Of a stretch of 64,000 bases of DNA, positions 50,101 to 61,279 are shown in pieces. The notes below the pieces were generated by a model. The model saw only the letters and a program-made list of their open reading frames with translations, had not been told where the DNA came from and ran no database searches. The translations under genes and the position numbers were made by a program. Every line of letters begins with the position of its first letter. Positions within the stretch are counted from its first letter, which is position 1. The stretch is from contig CM042088.1 of assembly GCA_023512835.1 (NCBI GenBank), positions 40,528,164 through 40,592,163 on the forward strand, read 5' to 3'. Source of the DNA: Taxillus chinensis. Taxonomy: Eukaryota; Streptophyta; Magnoliopsida; Santalales; Loranthaceae.

Positions 50101-52027
50101 GCTTGTATATATATATACCTTCTTTTTTTATTTATGTTTTTGGCATCTTTTCACAATCTTCCGACTCTCATGGATGTGTATGTGTGTGCGTATATATATA
50201 TATACTTATTCGCATGTGAATATGAATATGTGGTTAGTTTATGATTTTATACGCAAACAAATTAATTTTTAACCCATCTAATATTATTTTCTCTACAGAA
50301 TCTGTCAAATATAACTAGCAAACAATATCGTCATTATTGCATATATTCCTCCCACCCAGAAAAGACACACATACCATACGAGCCTGTTTCAGTACCTCAA
50401 CTAATAGCTTGGTAGTTTTCACAGAATTGGTTACTTTTCTTCAGATTTTTCGACCAGTCATGTGGTTTTATAAGCACACGCGCGCGACACAGAAGCCATT
50501 GTTTACCTAGTTCACTCACTTTTACATACTTAGCCTAAAGGATTCTAAATGCTAGAAAAGGACCTTACGCAAAGGGTACACTTCTGTAATTTTATGCGTT
50601 TTTTGCTTCTGCACTGCTTAGTCTTTCTTTTCATCTGTCTGTCTATCTGCGCTGTTTTTTTTTTGGGGGGGGTTTGCAGCGGACAGTGACACGGTGAAAT
50701 TGATTTTTTTTCCCACTATATCATTGTTCTTTGGTGTTCTAGCTAATGAACAAAATATTGTAAAATTTTATGTCACCTTAATGACCAGCAAAATGACTAC
50801 TCTACAATCAATAACTTGCGAGTGAGTTTTTTTTTCCTGCTGACATATATGATGATTGATTTTGATGCGTTTCCCAGCCTGCAGAGGACCAAGGGAGTCC
50901 ACACATATAATCCTTTGTTTGCTTGGTAATCTATCGTGTTTAAGCGTCAGGACACTCTAATTATTAGTAATGGTGGGACAACCACCCGTACATATACATA
51001 TTTAGACGCAAGCCTTTCGACTTTGCGATTCACAAAAAAAAAATCATGACATAATTACATCACTAATTAATTTTCCTACTGGATACCTATCACAAAAGAT
51101 ATGAAAAATAAACAAATAAATAAATTCCGCTACCTCATATTATGAAATAATAATCATGCAACTCTTGGGAAAAGATAGTGGATTTTATATTATTTTATTG
51201 CAATTTAGGCTTGTTAGCAAATTAATAATATGATATCACCCCAATAAATAAGTTTACTGGTTGAACGTAAGAGGTGATGATGTACACGCGCCATGCGACA
51301 TTGGTTCTCTTCTCTCCAGATCAATTGGTTTGGTGCAGGGCCGAGTGGCAGAGCATATCTAGGACTAGCAAGGTCTCCATCGGCGACTCGGCGACGTGGA
51401 TCCAAATTCCAAATATTCCTCTTTTAATGAAATGAGTCATTACTGTTTTGGGGGCCCATTAAGTTGTTTGGGACAGAAGAGACCAATTAGCCCAAGCTGT
51501 AGCAGAATGTAGGGCCTATCCTTTAAAAAGTGTCATAGGGGCTAGACTGTACCCAAAAAAAAAAAAAAAAAAGAGGCCCAATATGCTGGAGTCAGTGGGA
51601 ATCTTGAAATTTCCAGGACTGCCTCTGATGGACTTGACTGGCAGGCACAGGCAGTGGACTAGTGGTCCTAAATAATGAATGGGTGTCATTTGCAATAATA
51701 GCATGGGATTCAAATTGCCATGAAACCATTCATTATTTGCAATAATTGCGTTCATATTGACATGAAACGATCGATCGCGTGGGTGAATAATTCAAATTGA
51801 CACGAATCAACAGCGTGGGTCAATATTGCAAAGTTTGGGAAAAGCCTGTAATGTTGATTTCAAGCGCAGGTCAGGCCCGCTGCTCAGGTGGTCTGTAAGG
51901 GAAGCAAAGAAAATGACAATGCGGACTGGTTTCCAACATCACAACTACAACCCTGGCCTGCTGAATCCAAAAAGATTCACCGCCACCGAAAAGAAGATAA
52001 CATAGTAATCTGCAATGTAAAACCTAT

Positions 52028-52031
<4 letters not shown>

Positions 52032-52072
<41 letters not shown>
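52032..52072. repeat. (TA)n microsatellite near the trihelix 3' end
   Basis: The tract is an uninterrupted AT run of about 41 bases, roughly 330 bases beyond the trihelix stop codon, in its possible 3' UTR or flank. Confidence 0.85.
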
Positions 52073-52073
<1 letters not shown>

Positions 52074-52398
52074 TGCAAACGAAAAAAGGACTGTGAAAAA
52101 CGGCGTCTAAAATATAGAACACCTATATGAGACCAGACTATCGGCTGGTCTCTTGTGGCAAAATACAATAATCGACTGGTTTAAAATGATAGAACGAGAA
52201 AACGAAACATAGAGAATATTAAGACAAAAGACGTTACAGTACTGCAATGCCCACTGCCTCATCTGCTTGTAAGTAATTATTCTCACTTGATATCAACTGG
52301 GAACTACTTGTACACCCGGATCATTGATAGGAATATATATATATATGCCATGTCAGACCAGGTAAGAAGGCGGCCTTCATGCCACCCACAATGGCTAG

Positions 52399-54340
52399 CT
52401 AGCTGTATATATCTGCAACAAGGAACAAGAAAACGGTTTAAAAAATAAATCTGGCATCTAAGTCTGATTTCAACAATCACGACTTTGTGGAAGAACTGTC
52501 TATGTTAAGCAAACGTGATAAGCATGTGGAACCTGTAGATGTGTATCGAAAATCACCCTCCCAATCAGCACAAATCTAGTTACAACATACAATGGGAAAT
52601 CTGAATTGTAAACCTAAGCTGTAAGCTCCCCTCACCTCAGCAAGGGCACAAGTTTATCTAATGACAAAAAACACATCTAATCAAACCTTTAGATGTGAAT
52701 CTAAAACCAGCCACCCAAACAATGTTTGACATAATAGACTTATTATAAAGGGAACTTCACATATCAACATCCTTAGATTTTATACCAATTCAGAAAAGAG
52801 AAGCTTCACTTATGAGAACCCAACAAGCATGTCACGGAACATTCAGCACACTATGCAAATGGAGCTGTGACTGCAAGATTTTGTCCAGAACTACTCCACA
52901 ACAGCTAACAGGTGAAAGGAAAAACACAATCTGCCAGTGACACGTACTGGAAAAACATATTTCACACCAATATCAGGAAGAACATGTAACTGCTTTATAT
53001 GGTAAAACAACCCATAAAATGGTTAATCATTTTCATCCGAAAAGGGAACTAAGTCTCATCTACGGAAATTAGATAGCAGCATTCCCTAAATCAATGAGGC
53101 CACATACATATGAAAATGTTCTCGATCAAAGGCACCCTGTGAGAATAGCATTCATTAGCAAGGGAATAAAATGTACAAATACGAAATCAAATAAATTCAT
53201 TTGATTAGCAGGAAGCTTCTGTTTTTGTTTTTGATTTTTTGGTTTGGTTTTATTTCTAATAAAAAAGTCGTGGGCGGAAAGCAAAAGCACATGAGGTAAT
53301 AATATATATAGGATTAACATTAATAGACTTTAGCAATAAAATGTAATATGTGCGATTCCATTGTAGCTTGACTGATAGCTTTTTCCTAAAGACCACAATA
53401 TGATCCAAGTTGCGAAATGTAGATAGAATGTAAAGACACAGACAATTTGTATAGCATAGTTCATGAGCAGAGAGTTGATCTCACCGTCCCCATTGGACCC
53501 AGATCTTTTGGATCGCTTGATCTTCTCAAGCTGAACCTGGGTGTCCATAAACATCTGCATCCGCTGAAACTCCAAGTCCTTGGCAAACTGCATCCTCTGC
53601 TTCTCCAGCTCCACCATCTGCCTCTGCTTGTCTGCCTCCACTCGCTCGTAAATCTCCCCAAACCGAGCAATCGCCCGAGCCAGCCGCCTGATCCCTTCCG
53701 CCTCCGAGTCCCGCCGCCCACCCTGCAGCCCCTCCTCCTCCTCCTCCTCCCCGCTGGACCGGGAATCCTCCGAGTCGTCGTCCTCATCCGAGTCCCCGGG
53801 GGCGGCGGCAGCAGCGGCGGCGACGGCGGAGTAGTTCCGGCGGAAGTAGGCATCGTCGGGGGGGAGGGCGGTGGCGGGGGAGGAGGAGGAATGGCGCTTT
53901 TGGGGGAGGACGGGGGCGGAGGACTTGCGATGCGGGAGGGGGAGGGGGAGGGCGACGGGGGTAGAAAGGGTGGGGGAGGGCTTCTTGGAGGCGGAGGGAC
54001 CAATGAGGGCGTCGAGGCGGGAGAAGAAGAGCCAGGGAGAAGAAGGGGCGAGGGAGGAGGAGGAAACCCTAGATTTCTCGGCCTTGTATTTTTTCTTGAG
54101 GGTATCGATGCGGTTCTTGCACTGGACGTCGGTGCGGCGGGACTTTTTGAGGTGGCCGTGGAGGGAGTTGACGGCGTCGGCGACGTCCTGCCAGTCCTTC
54201 TGACGGAGGTTGCCGCGGTTGAGTTCCAGGTAGCGGCGTCCCCAGGCATCCACCAGGGTGGAGGTGGCCTCCTGCGTCCAGCAGTCCTCCCGGATCGGAC
54301 CACCCGCCGGCGCCGGCGCCGTCGTCGTATCAGCAGCCAT
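52399..54340 (-). CDS. Trihelix transcription factor, SIP1 clade, ASIL-like; two exons
   Basis: Coding exons on the minus strand are 54340-53485 and 52412-52399, joined over a 1,072-base GT-AG intron (donor GTGAGA, acceptor TTGCAG). The product is 289 residues. The trihelix (MYB/SANT-like) domain is about residues 18-92, with the spaced Trp residues W21, W33 and W50 and the tail CKNRIDTLKKKYKAEK; it binds GT elements. Then come a Pro/Ser-rich region, an Ala run, an acidic stretch (about 180-206) and a C-terminal coiled coil (FGEIYERVEADKQRQM onward, about 225-275). The final exon supplies only the end of one codon plus I-Y-S and the stop, giving the ASIL-type ending. Reading through the intron instead gives an unrelated hydrophobic tail, which argues for the splice. 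ASIL1/2 repress embryo genes in Arabidopsis seedlings; the function here is inferred from that. Confidence 0.92.
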
Positions 54341-55480
54341 CCGATGACTGATCTTTTTGTTTATTTCGGTGAATTGAATGGAATCGAATGGATGAAATTA
54401 GATTGATTGCGGTGCTAAGGAGGGTTGTGGGGGTGGGGAGACGAAGGAGGAGGAGGAGGAGGAGGAGGGAGGGGTTGGGAGGGTATCGGCGAGGAAGCGC
54501 CGGCTGCGGACAGACGCGGGAGGCACATGTGGTAAGGGAGGGGAGAGGAAGAAGGGTATTGTTGGTGGTGGTACGGTGAAGAGGGGAGGGGGTCGCCGGG
54601 GGTGGGGAGCGCGTGGGCCGACGTTCACGCGGGTCAGAGCTTCCTTGCCTGTGTTCCGCCTTTCCTCTCTCTCTCTCTCTCTCTGACGTCGACGTCGCTG
54701 TTCCGTTTTGCTTTCCTTTTTTTTTAAAAAAAAAAAAGACAAATTATTTATTCAATTTGTTATTACCCGATTGATATTGTGTAGTTATTTATTTAGTTAT
54801 TTATTTATTTTTGGGTGGATAACGGAGGAGGCTGCTGTGCTGAAGGTGTAGTTGGAAACGGAAACGGCAACCACGGGTTTCCGGTTAGGGCCGCTTTCTC
54901 TGTTGGTGTGCCGCGTGTGGAGTTGGGGGAATGGCAAGGCAGCGACGCGCGGCGCCATTCTTTTTTAAATGAATTTGAAAAAAAAGTTTTTACGTGGACT
55001 ATATATATATATATATATATTTATAAACACTTATTTTAATTTTAATTTTTGTCCTACTCCTAGTTTTACCAAAAAAATTATTTTTTTAAAGTCGATTTAA
55101 AAATAATACTCTTTAAAAAAATTATAATTTTAATCATAAAATCAAAAGTATGTAACATTTCTTATCATTTTAAATTTAAATTATGATTAACTTTTAACTC
55201 CAATAAATAAAAAAATATTATGAAATCAAAATAAAATATTAAATTTTTATTTCTTATTTTTAAAAGGTTTTAAATATTTACTTAATTTAAAGTTTGAATT
55301 TAAAATTTTAAAATAAATTTTATTTGATATGAAAGAAAAAAAGTTTTTAAATAAATATTTTTTAAAATTGAGTCTCACATAACTTGAGAGGTCCTTTTAG
55401 GACTCCCTTCGTCACTACTCATATAAGTATGGAGTCCTCTAAAAAGGTAGCATAGGGGCTAACAAATAAGATACACTTAG
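54341..55480. promoter_or_regulatory. Trihelix gene promoter and flank
   Basis: Directly upstream lie an (AGG)n tract (about 54444-54468) and a CT tract (54665-54684), both in the likely leader or promoter of the minus-strand trihelix gene. Further out come a poly-T/A run at 54719-54737, a (TA)n tract at 55000-55022 and AT-rich DNA up to the copia insertion. I see no other gene. Confidence 0.5.
55476..55480 (+). other. Target-site duplication CTTAG (left)
   Basis: The five bases CTTAG directly precede the 5' LTR and recur at 60915-60919 directly after the 3' LTR. Confidence 0.85.
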
Positions 55481-55713
55481 AGTTGGAATGCAGTGGCATG
55501 AGTTGTCAAATATTTAGAGAATATTTGATTTGATTGTGTAATTAGGTTAGAATACTTTAGAATATTTGATTGATGTGATTAGCATGTAATTAGCGTTGTT
55601 ACTATTTTTAGATTTTATTCCTAATTTAGGCTATGAGTGAGTTGTATATATAATGGATTGTAATCTTCACATTATTATCAAGGAAAATAATTCATTCCTA
55701 TCTCTTTTCTACT
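55481..55713 (+). repeat. 5' LTR of the copia element
   Basis: The LTR is 233 bp, with an internal TATATATAA word about 45 bases before TTCACATTATTATC, a plausible promoter. Differences from the 3' LTR: C/T in GAATAYTTTAG and A/G in CTATGRGTGAG. Confidence 0.92.
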
Positions 55714-55726
55714 TGGTATCAGAGCC
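55714..55726 (+). promoter_or_regulatory. Primer-binding site of the copia element
   Basis: TGGTATCAGAGCC abuts the 5' LTR and is the common plant copia site complementary to the 3' end of initiator Met tRNA. Confidence 0.92.
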
Positions 55727-56330
55727 AAAACAACAAAAACCCTAGAGGAGCTCCCCGTCGCCGACTTGTTTTAGCGGTTGACCTATCCTCTCTGCCTTTT
55801 GCGTCAAAGAGACTTCCCATAGCCTCTAGACGTCCGATTGTTGTCATCGCCGACTTCACAGTTGACGTAACGTCCCTGTTGCCTATCCCATAACATAGCT
55901 GCTACTTCTTCCGACCGCCGCCGTCGTATCTGGCTCCTGTCGTCGCGATCGGATCCGCAACAACATAGCTTCACGCTGTGAAGTTACGTCTTTGTCAACT
56001 GTCGCTGCCTATCCCACGATCGCCGCCGCCGCCGACATCGCCGTCCTCCCCGACCGTCGTCGCCGCCGCCGCCGTCACCGTCGCCGTCGCCGCTGCTACC
56101 AGCCACGATAGGATCCGCAACAGCATAGTCGTCACGTTGTGGGATCCATCGCCATCGTTGCCGCCAGCCTTCGCATCTTTTTTCCGTCCGTGCCGGCCGT
56201 CGTCGCCGCCGCCGATGACATCTGCCGTCATCAGCTCTACCACACAGGATCCATTCTGCCCTGCGTTCACGGTTCTATTTTTTCTTGCGTGGAGTCCTGT
56301 TGTCCCATTCAAGTTTTCTTTTAAAGAACG

Positions 56331-57491
56331 ATGAGTGAGCATAAAGAATCTATGGTTGGCGAGAATCGGTTTCAGCCTCTTACTATTCAAGAGACTACTG
56401 CACCAATCCATTTAAAATTAGATGGAACTAATTATCACATATGGTCCAAAGTTTTGGAGATGCATATTGCAGGAAGAAAGAAAAAAGGATATATCACCGG
56501 GAGGAAGATGGCTCCTCCTACAAGTCATCCCGATTATGATGAATGGGAAGGCGAGGATGCACTTATTAAATCATGGCTTATCAATTCCATGACTCCTCAT
56601 CTAATGTCACATTTTGTGCAGTGTGGAACAACTCAGGAAGTGTGGGATGCTGTGAAGCGGAGTTACCTCGACGCCTCTGACTCTTCTCAAATATATGAAC
56701 TAATGAAGAAGTCCTTTCAACTGCGTCAAGAAGGCCGTTCACTGACAGAATATTATAATGAGCTAAACTCTATTTTTATGGAGTTAGATTATCGACGACC
56801 AAATGATATGGAGTGTTCTTCTGATTCTGAAAAATACAGGAGGCGTATTGCCGAGGATCGAGTTTATGTATTTCTTGCAGGTCTTGATCATAGCTTGGAT
56901 CAAGTTAGTAGTCGTGTCCTTGCAACGACACCACTACCTTCCTTAGAAGAAGCATATTCTTTGGTGCGCCGTGAGGTACAGAGACAATTAACTATGGGTA
57001 CCGAGGATCGCTCCGAAAGCTCTGCACTTGCTATCCCCAAAAGCAACCCTCGGTCAACTTCCTCCACTGGTCCTCCCACTCGTTGCTGTACTCATTGCAA
57101 TAGTACTACACATATGGTGGACGCTTGTTGGAAGAAACATGGTTATCTGGAATGGTACAAGCTCAAACAAGTTGAGCGGAAGAACAACAAAAAATCATCT
57201 GCTATGGTTATTTCTGGCGGTTCTAATCTGTCTACATCGCATGAGCTCCCTCCTGACGGTGATTCTAATGTGGCGTTACTTTCCTCTACTCGCAACACCT
57301 GGGTTATTGATTCAGGAGCAACTGATCATATGACTAGTAATGCCTCTCTAATTACTTCTCTTGTTTCCTCATCTATTAAATCTGTCCAGGTTGCTAACTG
57401 GGACACCCATGTCTATTATTGGGGCTGGAAATGTCTCTCTTTCACCTACTCTTTCCATGTCTTCGGTTTTGCTTGCCCCTACTCTTTCTAA
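56331..57491 (+). CDS. Copia gag and protease, interrupted by a frameshift
   Basis: The frame opens 605 bases after the primer site. It reads a gag domain (PIHLKLDGTNYHIWSKVLEM near the start, later VWDAVKRSYLDASDSSQIYE), a CCHC zinc knuckle CTHCNSTTHMVDACW, and the aspartic protease active site WVIDSGATDHMTS. About 25 residues after the active site a single-base shift near 57399 sends the frame into unrelated sequence that ends at 57491, while the true continuation is readable in another frame up to 57570. The upstream leader is rich in GCC repeats. This is the first part of one polyprotein in related elements. Confidence 0.85.
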   Translation: MSEHKESMVGENRFQPLTIQETTAPIHLKLDGTNYHIWSKVLEMHIAGRKKKGYITGRKMAPPTSHPDYDEWEGEDALIKSWLINSMTPHLMSHFVQCGTTQEVWDAVKRSYLDASDSSQIYELMKKSFQLRQEGRSLTEYYNELNSIFMELDYRRPNDMECSSDSEKYRRRIAEDRVYVFLAGLDHSLDQVSSRVLATTPLPSLEEAYSLVRREVQRQLTMGTEDRSESSALAIPKSNPRSTSSTGPPTRCCTHCNSTTHMVDACWKKHGYLEWYKLKQVERKNNKKSSAMVISGGSNLSTSHELPPDGDSNVALLSSTRNTWVIDSGATDHMTSNASLITSLVSSSIKSVQVANWDTHVYYWGWKCLSFTYSFHVFGFACPYSF

Positions 57492-57570
57492 TAACCTGCT
57501 CTCTATTAGCCAAATTACCAAACATCTAAATTGTTCTGTGACCTTTTATCCTACTTATTGTGTGTTTTAG
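57399..57570 (+). pseudogene. Protease C-terminal part of copia in shifted frame, ending in a stop
   Basis: In a second frame the sequence reads GTPMSIIGAGNVSLSP, then LSNNLLSISQITKHLNCSVTF, the usual region after the protease active site, and then stops at TAG (57568-57570), where copia elements normally continue into the gag-pre-integrase region. Shift and stop together break the polyprotein. Confidence 0.75.
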
Positions 57571-59950
57571 GACAATCTCACGAAGATGACGATTGGCACT
57601 GGTAGAGAGAGAGGAGGATTGTACTATTGGGAGGAGGCACAGGCTTTAAACACCAAGTCTAGTCAAATATCAGGAGGAGGGAATGAGACATCTCAAAAGG
57701 AAAAGATACTCTTATGGCATTATCGTCTAGGACACTCTTCTTTTCCATACTTGGTGCGTTTATTCCCTCACTTATTTTATCATACTTCTGTGTCTAGTTT
57801 GACATGTGAACAGTGCATTTATGCTAAACATCACCGTGTGCCTTTTAAAATTAGTTTTAATAAAAGTCCTACCCCTTTTTCATGCATTCATACTGATGTT
57901 TGGGGACCATTCTCTACTCCATCTATTTTAGGCCATAAATACTTTGTGTCTTTTATTGATGATTGCACTCGCGTCAGTTGGATATACTTGCTGAAATCAA
58001 AACATGATGTCATCAATATCATACCTCAGTTTTATCAAATGATACTTACCCAATTCCGTTCTACGGTTCAGGTTTTTCACTCTGATAATGGTCGGGAATT
58101 TGTGAATCAATCTCTAGCTACTTTCTTTCAAACACATGGTATTCTTCATCGCACTACATGTGTTCACACACCACAACAAAATGGCGTGGCGGAGCGTAAA
58201 AACCGTCACTTTCTTGAGGTGGCTCGGGCTTTGTGTTTTACTATGCACGTTCCTAAGCGTTTTTGGGCTGATGCTGTTATGACTGTCGCATACCTTATTA
58301 ATCGCATACCTTCTCGTATCATTGAGTATCAAACCCCTTTAGCAATGTTATCCCGATTCCACCACATTCCTTCAGCTCTTAACATCTGTCCTAAAGTCTT
58401 TGGCTGTGTGTGTTATGTCCATGTGCACAAACTCCATTGGGATAAACTTGATCCTCATGCTCTCAAATGTGTCTTCTTAGGCTACTCTAATTCTCAGAAG
58501 GGCTATCGTTGTTTTCATCCTCCTACGAGGAAATACTATGTGTCGATGGATGTTCAATTCGTGAACACGTGTCTTATTTTTTGGCCCTATTTCACTTGTT
58601 CCTCTTCGGGGGGGAGATTCGTAGTAAGGAAGAAGAACAATTATGGATGGATGAAAAAATGGTATGGATTTCAGGGCAACATAAGGATGCTCCAACACAA
58701 AGCGAGTTTCCCACTCCTGCTCCCAATCGGGGGGGAGTCTACTCCTACTAACCCCAATGAAGGGGGATCTGTCGCTCCTCCCGATATTGAAAAGAGTAAA
58801 AGACCGGTGTTTGACAAGTATTATACAAGGAAAAATGTTACTCTCAACTCCGATCCTCCTCTCACTACCATGCCAACGGATGATTTTTCAGTGATTGACC
58901 AACTTCCCAATGAGGTAATTGTCCCATCTCCTATTGATTCCGATTCTACTGATACCTTGGTTCTTTTAGATAATGCAGTAAATCGGAGATATCCTTTACG
59001 TGATCGAAGAGAGCCTGATAGATTTGGTTTTTCTAAATCCTCCTTGAATGTTGCCTATCCTATTTTCGACTTTATTTCTTATCACCGTTTGTCCAAATCT
59101 CACATATATCTTTTGCTCTTCAGTTATCCTCTCGTGCCTATTCCTACTCATTTTCAGGAAGCTCTTGGTGACCCAAAATGGAAATCTGCTATGGTAGAGG
59201 AAATGAACGCCCTTGAGAAGAACCTCACTTGGGAAATGGTTGAGTTACCCCGAGGTAAGAAGACAGTAGGATGCAAATGGGTATTTACAGTGAAGTATAA
59301 GTCAAACGGGATGGTTGAAAGATACAAAGCTAGATTGGTTGCCAAAGGATACACTCAGACATATGGCATAGACTATCAAGACACCTTTGCTCCTGTGGCT
59401 AAAATGAGTACAGTCAGAGTTATTATTTCTCTTGCAGCCAACCTTGATTGGTCATTACGCCAATTTGATGTTAAGAATGCTTTTCTCCATGGTGATTTGA
59501 TGGAAGAGGTGTATATGGATCCTCCTCCTGGTTTTACACCAACAGAAGCAAAGGTATGCAAATTGAAAAAGGCGTTATATGGTTTGAAGCAGTCCCCGAG
59601 AGCCTGGTTTGGTCGATTAAGCCATTCAATGCAGGCATATGGTTTCAAACAAGCTTTGGCTGACCATACTCTTTTCTATCAACGGAGTGGTGATGATATT
59701 ACTTTGCTTCTCGTTTATGTTGATGACATGATTGTTACAGGCAATAATCCTGCAAAGATAGAGAAACTTCGTTGTTATTTAACAACTGAATTTGAGATGA
59801 AAGATTTGGGAGCCTTGAAATACTTCCTTGGAATTGAAGTATCCCGTTCCAAGCAAGGAATCTTTCTATCTCAACGGAAATATGTTCTGGACCTCCCTTC
59901 TCGAGACCGGGAATTCGGCTTGTGCACCTGGCTAACACTCCTATTGAGGT
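57571..59950 (+). pseudogene. Copia integrase and reverse transcriptase, frameshifted
   Basis: The GAG-pre-integrase segment has LWHYRLGHSSFPYL and CEQCIYAKHHRVPF. The integrase core has its three acidic residues in HTDVWGPF, HSDNGREF and GVAERKNR. RT follows with KWVFTVKYKSNGMVERYKAR, QFDVKNAFLHGDL, ALYGLKQSPRAW and the active site LLVYVDDMIV. Two places depart from the family. At about 58555-58740 the sensible frame is a different one (FREHVSYFLALFHLF), so two compensating indels flank it, one close to a run of seven G. At about 59895-59935 two small insertions shift the frame before the connection to RNase H. All catalytic residues I can identify are intact. Confidence 0.88.
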
Positions 59951-60674
59951 GAATCATGGTCTATCCATCTATACCGATCAAGTTCCAACAAATAAGGAGA
60001 GATATCAAAAGTTGGTAGGAAAATTGATCTATTTGACTCACACTAGACCTGACATTTCATATGCAGTTAGTGCTGTAAGTCAATTCATGCATAATCCGAG
60101 TGATCGACACATGGACGCTGTGAATCGTATTCTTGCATATTTGAAGTCTTCTCCAGGAAAAGGTATTCTCTTTTCAAAGCATGGACACCTCGACATTATG
60201 GGCTATACCGATTCAGACTTTGCTGGGTCCAAATTGGATAGAAAGTTTACTTCTGGATACGTGTCATATGTTGGTGGTAATTTGGTAACTTGGAGAAGCA
60301 AAAAACAGAATGTGGTGTCATTATCCAGTGCCGAAGCAGAATATCGAGCCCTTCATCATGCCACTAAAGAACTTACATGGTTACGTATTCTTCTACGTGA
60401 TCTCGGTTATGAACCCAAGAAGCCCATGATGCTCTTTTGTGACAATACTGCTGCTATTGAAATTGCTAATAATCCAGTCCAGCATGATCGGACGAAGCAC
60501 ATTGAGCTTGACCGTAATTACATCAAAGACAATCTTAATTCTGGACGGATAGAGGTTTCCTATATTAAGCACGTGAATCAACTTGCTGATATCAGGACGC
60601 ATGAAGTTTCGGGTGTTTTATTCCACACATCTTTATCCAAGTTGGGCATGTGTGATATCTATGCACCAACTTGA
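59938..60674 (+). pseudogene. Copia RT end and RNase H segment
   Basis: In a new frame the text continues ANTPIEVNHGLS, then the conserved KLIYLTHTRPDISYAVSAVS, followed by RNase H with acidic residues in GYTDSDFAGS, LSSAEAEYRAL and LFCDNTAAIE. The usual ending ADIxTKxL near the C-terminus is changed to ADIRTHEVSG. The stop codon overlaps the start of the polypurine tract. Confidence 0.85.
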
Positions 60675-60681
60675 GGGGGAG

Positions 60682-60914
60682 AGTTGGAATGCAGTGGCAT
60701 GAGTTGTCAAATATTTAGAGAATATTTGATTTGATTGTGTAATTAGGTTAGAATATTTTAGAATATTTGATTGATGTGATTAGCATGTAATTAGCGTTGT
60801 TACTATTTTTAGATTTTATTCCTAATTTAGGCTATGGGTGAGTTGTATATATAATGGATTGTAATCTTCACATTATTATCAAGGAAAATAATTCATTCCT
60901 ATCTCTTTTCTACT
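60682..60914 (+). repeat. 3' LTR of the copia element
   Basis: The LTR is 233 bp, preceded by GAGGGGGAG (60673-60681), and followed by CTTAG (60915-60919). Confidence 0.92.
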
Positions 60915-60919
60915 CTTAG

Positions 60920-61279
60920 AATAAGTTTATTAAGGGGGTTAACCCGCGTGTTTGTTTAAGTTGTTATACCATCTCTTTTGTCCTGTTTATACGTTTGTTT
61001 AGGTGATTACATAGTTTTTTCCCTTATTCAACTTATCTTAACTATATATATTTTTGTCATTACATTTCATACATCTTATTATTTCATGCATTCATATATG
61101 AGGGGTGGCAAATTTTGGTTATTTCCCTAAGAATGTGGTGGACAAGGAAGAAATTAGTGAGGTAGAATTGGTGTCTAGCTTCCTCCAACAACTATTACCC
61201 CACGGATTTTCCAATGTTGAGAAACCGATTAGTGATGCCTCATGTCTTGCACCCAGGAGAATAAGGAGTTAGTGGATAG
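60920..61279. other. Spacer between copia and the hAT element
   Basis: This is AT-rich DNA that continues the pre-insertion sequence of the copia target. From about 61175 it matches the segment starting near 63727, a diverged repeat that also contains the hAT target. No gene is seen. Confidence 0.6.

Larger units (their letters stand above)
49383..52398. other. Intergenic between LSH and the trihelix gene, SSR-rich
   Basis: After LSH comes a CTT/CTC-rich stretch (about 49475-49515), presumably its 3' UTR. Then come several (TA)n tracts (for example 50065-50098 and 52032-52072), a poly-A run at about 51556-51573 and a poly-T/G run near 50660. The last few hundred bases are the likely 3' UTR of the trihelix gene on the minus strand. 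No gene is recognised. Confidence 0.5.
55481..60914 (+). mobile_element. Ty1/copia LTR retrotransposon, nearly full length (5,434 bp)
   Basis: Two 233-bp LTRs (55481-55713, 60682-60914) differ at only two positions by eye. The LTRs start AGTTGG and end CTACT, so the termini are AGT...ACT instead of TG...CA; this choice is supported by the CTTAG duplication and by the primer site starting exactly one base after the LTR. The order inside is leader, gag, protease, integrase, reverse transcriptase, RNase H, then polypurine tract GAGGGGGAG. Integrase before RT is the copia order. Several frameshifts and one stop mean that this copy cannot make its polyprotein. The LTR similarity implies a recent insertion. 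Confidence 0.95.

Noticed and set aside
53447..54406. 319-codon frame on the plus strand opposite the trihelix gene
   Set aside because: It is the antisense shadow of a GC-rich coding exon, with Gly/Leu-rich low-complexity translation; the minus-strand frame has a clear trihelix domain.
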